Source of the DNA: Thiomicrorhabdus chilensis DSM 12352
GTDB taxonomy: Bacteria > Pseudomonadota > Gammaproteobacteria > Thiomicrospirales > Thiomicrospiraceae
Assembly: GCF_000483485.1 (NCBI RefSeq)
Contig: NZ_KI519609.1
Location: forward strand, 355,026-419,025
Direction of reading: 5' to 3'
Length of the DNA stretch: 64,000 nt
Below are positions 1-7,186 of the stretch, in pieces; positions within the stretch are counted from its first letter, which is position 1, and each line of letters opens with the position of its first letter. A program made the position numbers and the translations under genes. The notes below the pieces were generated by a model. The model saw only the letters and a program-made list of their open reading frames with translations. It was not told the origin of the DNA and made no database searches.

Positions 1-450
1 AGCCAATAATGCCCAGCCCGCGACGCTTCCGGTGAAAGTAGTCGCAGTCAGAGCCATGGCCAATAAGGCGATGCCGGACAGCCCAGCACCCAGTAGCCAG
101 ACCCCTTTACGTTTGGGGCGGTGCCGAACCGCAGCGGCAACAAACAGTTGAGGCAAAAGGACGCCAGCCTCACGAATGGGAACCAAAAAACCCACTAATG
201 CGGCCGGTGCGCCGAGGGCACCCATCAACCAAGGTAAAATCAATTTTGCGCTGGCAAGCTCATCGGCGATTTTGCCAAGGAAGTTGGCGACCAGGTAAGC
301 AAAAAAGTTTCGTGGCTGATGGCGACAGGCCTGATCGGGGATTTCTTTACAGATTCGGGCATCCTCATCTCCGGTGACCCATTCAAAGGCTTGAGTCAGC
401 CTTTGATGGCTGGGTGGTTTCGAGTTGGAATCTGCATTGGGTGAGATCAT
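1..450 (-). CDS. MFS transporter, N-terminal part (cut by window edge)
   Basis: An open frame of 150 codons runs without a stop from the ATG at 450 to the left edge, so only the N-terminus is present. A hydrophilic head of about 55 residues (MISPNADSNSK...) is followed by hydrophobic segments. The phrase GALGAPAALVGFLVPIREAG and the next one, LLPQLFVAAAVR, resemble the first helices and loop of a family of major facilitator permeases. The substrate cannot be told. One CAGGCCTG copy (326-333) lies inside the gene. Confidence 0.6.
   Translation of the reverse strand, partial: MISPNADSNSKPPSHQRLTQAFEWVTGDEDARICKEIPDQACRHQPRNFFAYLVANFLGKIADELASAKLILPWLMGALGAPAALVGFLVPIREAGVLLPQLFVAAAVRHRPKRKGVWLLGAGLSGIALLAMALTATTFTGSVAGWALLA
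326..333. repeat. CAGGCCTG core palindrome, first of at least 26 copies
   Basis: Copies found by eye start at 326, 2518, 2723, 7044, 10224, 14460, 14487, 15859, 16383, 18709, 21073, 23092, 23716, 23995, 26193, 33806, 34508, 36775, 39085, 42867, 47627, 48169, 48899, 49675, 57116 and 63561. Near copies GAGGCCTG start at 13234, 29549 and 48783. About one copy is expected by chance in 64 kb. Confidence 0.85.
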
Positions 451-502
451 GGTGCTTGGTCGCCGCCTATTTTATGTGTTGCCAGCCGTCTCAATATTTC
501 AT

Positions 503-1396
503 TCAGTTTAAGGGGTGAATTAAAATCTCATTCTTTAGAAACAAAGGAATCAGCAGGCGGTTGCGTTTGCTGTCGTAGCCAAGATCCGCGGGCGATTCCA
601 AACCGTCTGTAATCGTATCTATTGTGTAGTCACCATTGATGGCAAAAATCGATTTGGCCGCCCAGCTGGAGGTGATGATGCGTCCGTCATCCAGTTTCAG
701 CAAACCATCAAGGCGGTTGTAGGGCAAGGTCATAAGCGCCTGGGTACCGCCTTGCTCATCAAGAAAATACACCTGGCCACTTCCTAAGGTGACCATGATG
801 ATGTTTTCCCCATCGGCGATGACTCCGTTTGGATGGCCGAGCGAACCGCTTCTTAATTGTTGCACTTGACCATCGGTTGCGATGCGATAGAGGGCATCGG
901 TTCCGGATGGTTTAAAGCCGGGCGCCATGCCGCTGTCGGTTGCATAGAGACTGTTTTCCCCAGCCACGCTCAGTCCGTTCATAAAAGTGCTGCCTGCAAC
1001 AGGAATGTCTGTTAATTGCTGACCGTCCGGCAGTGAGAAAACACGGATGCGATCGATGTCGGCGATGTACAGTCGGTGATTCAGAATCGCCATGCCTTTG
1101 GGCGCATTCAGGGCCGTTTCTTCGGATTCGCCATCCAGCCATTTGAGTTCACTTACCTGGCCATCCGGCGTGACTTTGGAGATGAAGCCGTTGTCGTCCT
1201 TTGCGAATGGACTGCCGTTGATATTGGCGACTAGATACACATCCTCGTCGGCGTAATACTCCATGGATTCGGGCGTGGCGAAACCGGCATCCTTGATCAG
1301 AATCGATTCGGCGGTATCCGCCCAGGCCGAGAAAGAAGTGAGGGCTAATAAAAGACCGCTTAACAAAAATTGATGGGGAGCAGATTTGATGTGCAT
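503..1396 (-). CDS. Secreted SMP-30/NHL-like beta-propeller protein
   Basis: I chose the ATG at 1396, which has GGAGA seven bases upstream and gives a proper signal peptide (MHIKSAPHQFLLSGLLLALTS..AWA). The longer frame starting at 1423 adds nine residues without a better ribosome site. The mature part, about 270 residues, has recurring blade-like stretches (LNAPKGMAILNHRLYIADIDRIRVF, LGHPNGVIADGENIIMVT, LESPADLGYDSKRNRLLIP) typical of six-bladed SMP-30/gluconolactonase-like propellers. No enzymatic role can be assigned; it is probably periplasmic. It stands alone, on the same strand as the neighbouring trhA. Confidence 0.65.
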   Translation of the reverse strand: MHIKSAPHQFLLSGLLLALTSFSAWADTAESILIKDAGFATPESMEYYADEDVYLVANINGSPFAKDDNGFISKVTPDGQVSELKWLDGESEETALNAPKGMAILNHRLYIADIDRIRVFSLPDGQQLTDIPVAGSTFMNGLSVAGENSLYATDSGMAPGFKPSGTDALYRIATDGQVQQLRSGSLGHPNGVIADGENIIMVTLGSGQVYFLDEQGGTQALMTLPYNRLDGLLKLDDGRIITSSWAAKSIFAINGDYTIDTITDGLESPADLGYDSKRNRLLIPLFLKNEILIHPLN

Positions 1397-1504
1397 TGCA
1401 GTTTCTCCAAATGTGTTAGACAAAAGCTTTCAGACATGAGCCTATTTTGAGTATTTCATTGTGCCATTTTTTGGCAAAGGTGTGCTCGACATTAAGGCGT
1501 TTTT

Positions 1505-2158
1505 TTAGACCGCGTACCAAACTGCAAAATAGTGGCTGAAACTGCCGCCCAGTACAAACAGGTGCCAGATCAGATGGCCATAAGGCAGGCGCGAATCGGT
1601 CAGGTAAAACAGGATGCCGAAACTGTAGCAAAGCCCGCCCGCCAAAAGCCACAATAATCCCGTGGTCGCCACATTCTCCATAAGCGGCTGGATTGCGATG
1701 ACAATCATCCACCCCATCAGCAAATAGAGGGCATTGTAAAAAATAGGGCGGGTGGCGCCGTCGAACAGCTTGAGCACGATCCCGATCAATGCCAGTCCCC
1801 AGATAATACCAAACAGCGTCCAGCCCCATGCACCGTTCAGAAGACCCAAGGTGAAAGGGGTGTAGGTTCCGGCAATCAGCAGGAAAATCAGCGAGTGGTC
1901 AATCGCCTGAAAGATCCGTTTGGCTCTACCCGGTGGCATGGCATGATAAAGCGTGGAACTCAAATACAGTAGTATCAGCGTTGCGCAGAAAATGCTGACT
2001 CCCACCAAATAACCGATATTTTCAACATCGGCGGCGTGGATTATCAGCAGCGGCGTTCCCACGATTGCGGCCAGCACACCCAGGCCGTGACTCAGGCTGT
2101 TGGCCATTTCCTCGTTTTTGGATTGAGGTCGATCTTTATCTGCATTTATGGTCAGCAT
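1505..2158 (-). CDS. trhA: Hemolysin III / TrhA family membrane protein
   Basis: This 217-residue protein has seven predicted membrane helices and the PAQR/HlyIII signatures: ANSLSHGLG near residue 20, LYLSSTLYHAMP near 65, IDHSLIFLLIAGTYTPF near 85-100 and a C-terminal HLFVLGGSFSHYFAV. The His, Ser and Asp residues of these motifs are the family's presumed metal site. In E. coli and others TrhA is linked to membrane fatty-acid and fluidity homeostasis. Length matches the family (about 205-220). Confidence 0.9.
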   Translation of the reverse strand: MLTINADKDRPQSKNEEMANSLSHGLGVLAAIVGTPLLIIHAADVENIGYLVGVSIFCATLILLYLSSTLYHAMPPGRAKRIFQAIDHSLIFLLIAGTYTPFTLGLLNGAWGWTLFGIIWGLALIGIVLKLFDGATRPIFYNALYLLMGWMIVIAIQPLMENVATTGLLWLLAGGLCYSFGILFYLTDSRLPYGHLIWHLFVLGGSFSHYFAVWYAV

Positions 2159-2248
2159 ATTGGATTCCTGACAAGGCTGAAATTAAAGTGTAACGATTAT
2201 TATCGACAAGTGCCACTCTGAAACTCAGGACGGGGAATTCGACTTTTC

Positions 2249-3019
2249 TTACAGGGTCGGCTGAACAGGGAGTGAGGCCAGCTCAGAGGCGATTTCGCAA
2301 CGAGGATGAACGGTGCTGATGTGTTTGAGTTCTTGTTGGCTCAGCGCGCGGCTTTCTCCGGGTGCGAGAGCCGGGTCGAGGGCCAGGTTGCCAATGGATT
2401 GGCGATGCAGTTTGACCACCGGATTACGAAAACGCCCGAACATACGTTTGATTTGATGATATTTGCCTTCTTGCAAAGTCACCAAAGCGTCGAATTCGGA
2501 AAGAATCTGTAATTGAGCAGGCCTGGTGATAATGTCTTCGTAGGCGAAATGCATGCCTTGCTGGAAAGCGCTGATGTAGTCTTCATTCAGCGGGTTCTGA
2601 AGAGTGACATGGTAGGTTTTGGATACTTTGCTTTCGGGGGCCGTCAGGTGTCTGGACCAGCGTCCGTCGTTGGTCAGCAGCATCAAGCCGGAAGTGTAGC
2701 GGTCCAGGCGACCGACCATATGCAGGCCTGCACGTTGATTTTCGGGCAGCAAATCCAGTATGGTGCGGTGTTGATCATCTTTGGTGGCGCTGACCACGCC
2801 TATGGGCTTGTGCAACATCAGATAACGCGGTTGATTGTCCTGTAACGTCTGTCCGTCGACTTGCACAAAAGAGAAGGCATCGATGGTTTGTTGCACGCTG
2901 ATTGCCAGACATCCATCCACCCAAATTCTGTTCTGCGCCAGCATGAGTTTGACACCCCGGCGGTTGATGGTGAGTTTGGCGCTTATAAAACGGTCTAAGC
3001 GTGTGCGTTTTGATGGCAT
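2249..3019 (-). CDS. rsuA: 16S rRNA pseudouridine(516) synthase RsuA
   Basis: RsuA-family enzyme converting a uridine of small-subunit rRNA to pseudouridine. An S4 RNA-binding domain fills the first 60 or so residues (RTRLDRFISAKLTINRRGVKLMLAQNRIWVDG). The catalytic block GRLDRYTSGLMLLTNDG carries the essential Asp, and the C-terminal EGKYHQIKRMFGRFRNPVVKLHR is typical of RsuA/RluB/RluE/RluF. The frame can open at a TTG at 3040, but the ATG at 3019 (GGTAG upstream) fits the family length better. Assignment to RsuA rather than RluE is by overall resemblance. Confidence 0.85.
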   Translation of the reverse strand: MPSKRTRLDRFISAKLTINRRGVKLMLAQNRIWVDGCLAISVQQTIDAFSFVQVDGQTLQDNQPRYLMLHKPIGVVSATKDDQHRTILDLLPENQRAGLHMVGRLDRYTSGLMLLTNDGRWSRHLTAPESKVSKTYHVTLQNPLNEDYISAFQQGMHFAYEDIITRPAQLQILSEFDALVTLQEGKYHQIKRMFGRFRNPVVKLHRQSIGNLALDPALAPGESRALSQQELKHISTVHPRCEIASELASLPVQPTL

Positions 3020-3152
3020 CGTTTGATTGTCTACCTGCAAAGAATGTGTGTGTTGATTTCGGTATTATAGGGTCTTATCGCTTATCAAGAACCAAACCCT
3101 ATTTTACTGTATTTACGCGTCATGGAGTGCGTGTGATTTCGTTCAAGGTCGT

Positions 3153-4064
3153 TTAACTGGGGTGGCCCGTTGTTAATGGTAAATTGAGCGCATTCCAACG
3201 GCGTAGGCCGGCATCGTGCAATCGTAGGTTTCGATAGCCATTGATATAGAACATAGCATAGTTGGTAGCCCCTCCGGTTCCGCCAAAACAGGTCAGAATC
3301 AAGGGTTGCTGCGGGGTAATCATCTGTGTCTTTAATAGGCTGGGTTGGTGTCCGGTATCAATGAATATCAGACCGTTTTCATCCGTTTGCAGGTACTCTT
3401 CCCACGGCTGATTTAGGCTTCCAGAAAGTCGCCCATAACGTGTATTGGCAGGAAATTTTTTTTGTCCGATGAAGTGGCTAGTAGGACGACCATCAATGAC
3501 AGTGTAAAAGCCCCGTATGGTGTAAAGCTCGGAGGTTGTGATTTCTAGAGCGCCAAGAGAACGAGACCTGAAGTTTCCTGTTGGGTAAGACGGGCTCTCT
3601 TCCTGTATGGTCCCCCCATTTTTGATCCAGCCGTGCCAACCCTGATTTAGCATGGCGACTTGAGTGTGGCCTAGCCGATGGAATATCCAGAATAGGTAGT
3701 GCGCGCCCAGAACCTCGTTGAGGTTTTTGCCTTTGTAATAGAGAATCACCGCGTCATGATCGTTGACGCCAAGACGGCGAATCTTGTTTTCCAGCTTTGA
3801 TAGTGAAAGATGAACCAGCGAACCATCATGATCCTGATAGCGCCAGTCGGATTTATTGGTGAAAATTGCACCGGGGATATGGCCTTCAAACTCGTAACTT
3901 GAGGCATCCGACATCTCGATGATTTTAAGGTTTGGTTGCTTAATATTTTGTTGTAACCATTTCGCCGAGACCGATCCGTCGATCACGGATGAGGCGTTTG
4001 AAACGGATGGTAATGCAAACGAAATGTAAGCCATAAGTATCCATGTTAGGGTGCGTTTTTCCAT
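3153..4064 (-). CDS. Periplasmic two-domain rhodanese-type sulfurtransferase
   Basis: The signal peptide (MEKRTLTWILMAYISFALPSVSNA) follows AAGGAAACAAC. Two rhodanese-like domains follow. The first, residues about 30-150, has YEFEGHIPGAIF but no Cys in the active loop (LYYKGKNLNEVLGAHYL). The second, about 170-300, ends in LTCFGGTGGATNYAMF, giving one catalytic Cys loop. This inactive-plus-active layout is normal for TST/SseA-like enzymes, though the exact sequence is divergent. It lies 395 bp downstream of soxB on the same strand, behind a terminator, so a periplasmic role in thiosulfate or sulfane-sulfur handling is plausible but inferred. Confidence 0.7.
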   Translation of the reverse strand: MEKRTLTWILMAYISFALPSVSNASSVIDGSVSAKWLQQNIKQPNLKIIEMSDASSYEFEGHIPGAIFTNKSDWRYQDHDGSLVHLSLSKLENKIRRLGVNDHDAVILYYKGKNLNEVLGAHYLFWIFHRLGHTQVAMLNQGWHGWIKNGGTIQEESPSYPTGNFRSRSLGALEITTSELYTIRGFYTVIDGRPTSHFIGQKKFPANTRYGRLSGSLNQPWEEYLQTDENGLIFIDTGHQPSLLKTQMITPQQPLILTCFGGTGGATNYAMFYINGYRNLRLHDAGLRRWNALNLPLTTGHPS

Positions 4065-4459
4065 GTTGTTTCCTTAGAGCGGTTAAATAAGAGTGTTGTG
4101 AATACTGTGGCATAACGGGAGTTAAGAGGGGATTGGTGCAGAACCTATAAAAACTAATGGATGACCCCTAGTATGGGAGGGTAAAAAGTTTTCTTTAGGC
4201 ATTAAATTTTGAGGCTCTAACTGAAGTCGGCCTTATTTAATTAAGAGGAAAATCATTGAGTTGAGTGACCAGTGTGTCTGTATGCCGTTTGTGGTTTTTA
4301 AGCGATGTGTTTAGCTTGAGAAGATGGCGTTTGGATAGAATAAAGGGCGGGTTCTAATAGGAAAAAGCCCCCTTTGACCACGGTGTCAAAGGGGTAAGTT
4401 TTATTCGATTATTTTGTGAAAAAATCAAATAAAACGGAGACAAATCAAATCATAGAACC
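4065..4459. other. Intergenic gap between soxB and the rhodanese gene
   Basis: This stretch of 395 bases has no convincing gene. It is AT-rich. It holds the soxB terminator (4361-4394) and presumably the promoter of the rhodanese gene near 4080-4250. I saw no RNA gene or repeat from the other families in this window. Confidence 0.5.
4361..4394 (-). terminator. Rho-independent terminator of soxB
   Basis: A ten-base stem (CCCCTTTGAC at 4369-4378 with GTCAAAGGGG at 4385-4394) has a six-base loop. In the minus direction it is followed by GCTTTTTCC. It lies about 65 bases past the soxB stop. Confidence 0.75.
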
Positions 4460-6373
4460 TTATATTAGTTTGCCATCGTAGTCCTCCAGTCCAGGGTTGT
4501 TAGAAATGCCTTTGAGTGTTGGATGATTGACTTTCGTCAGTTTCATGTTCGATTTATGGTTGCGTAAGTAATCGGCTACCACATCCCAAATGGGACGACC
4601 ATTACCGACTTCCTCAACCTGTCCCCAGCCAGCAATCGTATAAGTTTTATTTGGGTCGATGGGCGTACCATCGTCCAATTGCATATTGCTAATTCGGTTG
4701 CCAAGTGTGGAATTGGGTTCACAGGTATAATCCATACCGCCAACACGCACCATGTCGCCGCCGGATTGCAGATAAGGATCTTTTTGGAAGATATTTTCGC
4801 AGACTCCTTCAAGCACATCTTTGAGCTGGGCTCCTGTGAGTTCAGATTTGTAGGTTTCACCATAAGTCATAGAGGTTTCATCCATGACCCTTTCCATGGT
4901 GATGGTTTCGCCGGCGATGACCGAGGTGCCCCAGCGTACCCCGGCGGAAAGCGCAATCTGTGCATCATGCTCTTCACGAAGTGCGTTTACGATGATCTGA
5001 TCCCACGTTCCCATGAAGTTCCCGCGGCGGTATAGGGTGTCTTCGGCAACAGCCAGTTCCTCGCTTAAGATTTCTTCAAACCGCTTGCCAAGACGGTCCG
5101 GATTATGCGCATATTTTGGATTACGCGATTCTATAATGGATTCGCTGTAACGTGTCTGGCGCATCTGTGTAATGAAGTCGTCGACTGTTTTATCGGCTGG
5201 GATTACGTTGGAAAATACGGGTAAAAGCTGGAAGTGGATGGCGTTAAGTTTGCCGTTTTTGATGTCCAGATCCATGCAGCCAACGAACTTACCATTAGAG
5301 CCGGCATTGGTAATATGGCATACGCCGCCTTCTGGGGTTTTAATCGGAATCGCCTTGGGAATGCCGTCATGGGTGTGGCCGCCGAAAATCGCATCGATTC
5401 CGTTGATGCGTGAGGCCATTTTGATGTCGACATCCATGCCGTTATGGGAAATCATGATAATGGCAGAAACATCTTCATGGCTACGTATCTGGTCTACAGT
5501 CTGCTGTAAGGATTCTTCACGAAGGCCGAAAGACCAGTCGGGGAAGTTGGCGCGTGGATTTGCATTGGCCGTTCTAGGGAAGGCTTGACCAATCACAGCG
5601 ATACGTTGTCCATTGATGATTTTGATCGTATAAGGCTTAAAGGGCAACGCATTGTCCTCATCAAACAGACCGATGCCATGGTTTTGTTCGACCATCTCGC
5701 GGTAGTCATCGCCAAACAGGGAGTCTTCCTTAATGCGCATGTTTTGGGCGAGAAATTCTCCGTTGAATTTTGCAATGTTTCTGAGAACTTCCTGTTCAGA
5801 ATAGGTGAACTCCCAGTGGCCGGTCATGATGTCAACGCCGATGAGATTGGAGGCTTCGACCATATCTTGGCCACGTGTCCACAAGGCGGTGGCCGAACCG
5901 TGCCATAGATCACCTCCGTCCATCGTCAGGGTGTTCTGTCGCCCGCCGGCTTGATTGCGCAAATGATCCAGTAGGGTTTTAATGTGTGCAAATCCACCGA
6001 CTTTACCGAAGGTTTTGGAGGCCTCTTTAAAGTTTAGATAACTGAATGCATGCGCCAAAGGTGTGTTAGGTTCAATGTTCAGTTCTTTCAAAAGCTTGTG
6101 GCCAACCACATGGGGCAGTTTTCCAAATGCAGGGCCAATTCCAAGGTTAACGTTAGGTTCGCGATAATAAACCGGCTTGAGTTGAGCATGGGTATCGGTT
6201 ATATGCAAAATGCGTACGTTTCCCTGCATGGGAAGGTGGTACATATCCATTGACAGAGCTGGAGTTTTGTCCTGGCTGGGTTGGGATGAAAAAGCGTTGG
6301 CCACTTTGGGTAACATTCCTGCGGCGGCGGCCATAGACATAACATGAAGAAATTCACGACGATTTAAAGACAT
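4460..6373 (-). CDS. soxB: Thiosulfohydrolase SoxB
   Basis: SoxB hydrolyses the SoxY-bound cysteine S-thiosulfonate in the periplasm, releasing sulfate, a core step of thiosulfate oxidation. The N-terminus has a twin-arginine signal (NRREFLHVMSMAAAAGM). The di-manganese metallophosphatase motifs appear in order: ITDTHAQ near residue 62, DGGDLWHGSATALWTRGQD near 155, the SoxB-specific TGHWEFTYS near 185, ISHNGMDVD near 310 and GGHTHDGIP near 335. A 5'-nucleotidase C-terminal domain follows. The ATG at 6373 is preferred over 6379 because AAAGGGGG then sits seven bases upstream. No soxXYZA or soxCD lies within the window. The sensor-regulator pair upstream probably controls it. Confidence 0.95.
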   Translation of the reverse strand: MSLNRREFLHVMSMAAAAGMLPKVANAFSSQPSQDKTPALSMDMYHLPMQGNVRILHITDTHAQLKPVYYREPNVNLGIGPAFGKLPHVVGHKLLKELNIEPNTPLAHAFSYLNFKEASKTFGKVGGFAHIKTLLDHLRNQAGGRQNTLTMDGGDLWHGSATALWTRGQDMVEASNLIGVDIMTGHWEFTYSEQEVLRNIAKFNGEFLAQNMRIKEDSLFGDDYREMVEQNHGIGLFDEDNALPFKPYTIKIINGQRIAVIGQAFPRTANANPRANFPDWSFGLREESLQQTVDQIRSHEDVSAIIMISHNGMDVDIKMASRINGIDAIFGGHTHDGIPKAIPIKTPEGGVCHITNAGSNGKFVGCMDLDIKNGKLNAIHFQLLPVFSNVIPADKTVDDFITQMRQTRYSESIIESRNPKYAHNPDRLGKRFEEILSEELAVAEDTLYRRGNFMGTWDQIIVNALREEHDAQIALSAGVRWGTSVIAGETITMERVMDETSMTYGETYKSELTGAQLKDVLEGVCENIFQKDPYLQSGGDMVRVGGMDYTCEPNSTLGNRISNMQLDDGTPIDPNKTYTIAGWGQVEEVGNGRPIWDVVADYLRNHKSNMKLTKVNHPTLKGISNNPGLEDYDGKLI

Positions 6374-6446
6374 CTGCATGCCCCCTTTTGTGAGTTAATC
6401 AAATAGATAAACAATCTAAGTTGAAAACCAGTTTACGGATTTTTCA

Positions 6447-6523
6447 GGGGGGGGATAACTAGGTTCTTTACCAAAATTACTTAGGGTTTTCCCTGATTTT
6501 GGATCATTAAAAGAGGGGGGGGG
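6447..6523. promoter_or_regulatory. Repeat array in the soxB upstream region
   Basis: The gap between the response-regulator gene and soxB holds two direct copies of a G-tract followed by (A)TAACT. One starts at 6447 (eight G, then ATAACT) and one at 6515 (nine G, then TAACT). Between them lies an inverted repeat at 6471-6502: CCAAAAT...AGGG, four T, CCCT.ATTTTGG. The symmetry and the place just upstream of soxB suggest binding sites for the adjacent FixJ-like regulator; this is inference. No clear sigma-70 promoter was recognised here. Confidence 0.45.
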
Positions 6524-6563
6524 TAACTTCCCTTAAAATTTATAGTCAGACGTGATTTTGGCT

Positions 6564-7181
6564 CTAGTGAGGCGCTGAGTCTTTCCCCGCACGTATTGAG
6601 AGACGCACCAGTTCGGTGACGGTTTTGACTTCCAGTTTTTGCATTAAATTGGCGCGATGGACCTCAACCGTTTTGATGCTGATGCAGAGCTCGTCTGCAA
6701 TCAGTTTGTTGGGCCGGCCTTGTAAGATCTCTTGCAACACCTGAGACTCCCGTTTGGAAAGTTTGTCAAAGCGTTCAGTCAGGGCGTTTTTATGTTCCCT
6801 GGATTTTTGCAAATCGTTGCACTGGTGGATCGCTACCTGAATGCGTTCTAGCATATGCTGATCGTTGTAAGGTTTTTCAATAAAGTCGAACGCTCCTTGT
6901 TTCATGGCTCGGATCGCCAGGGGAACATCTGCATGCCCGGTAACGATGATGACCGGAAAGTTAGGGTCGATTTCTTTGATTGCCTGATAAAGATCCATTC
7001 CATTGATGTTCGGCATGCGCACATCCAGCACCAAACATCCCAACAGGCCTGGTGAAAAATCTCGAAGAAAGTCGTGACCATTTTCATAGAGTCTGCTTTT
7101 GAGTTTGATCGATTCCAAAAGCCACTGCAAAGATTCCCTGACCAGCAGATCGTCATCCACTACATACACACATGCATCCAT
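6564..7181 (-). CDS. FixJ/TtrR-like two-component response regulator
   Basis: A 205-residue regulator. The receiver domain (residues 1-120) has the acidic pocket VVDDD, the phospho-acceptor Asp in CLVLDVRMPNINGMDL and the Lys in FIEKPY. A LuxR/NarL-type helix-turn-helix follows (KRESQVLQEILQGRPNKLIADELCISIKTVEVHRANLMQKL). The start has AAGGAATAAGCGTC upstream and lies five bases after the kinase stop, so the two are one operon. The pair resembles TtrSR/ThsSR, and soxB follows 190 bases downstream. Confidence 0.88.
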   Translation of the reverse strand: MDACVYVVDDDLLVRESLQWLLESIKLKSRLYENGHDFLRDFSPGLLGCLVLDVRMPNINGMDLYQAIKEIDPNFPVIIVTGHADVPLAIRAMKQGAFDFIEKPYNDQHMLERIQVAIHQCNDLQKSREHKNALTERFDKLSKRESQVLQEILQGRPNKLIADELCISIKTVEVHRANLMQKLEVKTVTELVRLSIRAGKDSAPH

Positions 7182-7186
7182 GACGC

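Noticed and set aside
912-1142. Minus-strand open frame of 76 codons
   Set aside because: It overlaps the beta-propeller gene in another frame, has no ribosome site and reads as Arg/Cys-rich shadow sequence.
1416-1829. Minus-strand frame of 137 codons over trhA
   Set aside because: It lies in another frame of trhA with Arg/Cys-rich composition and no family resemblance.
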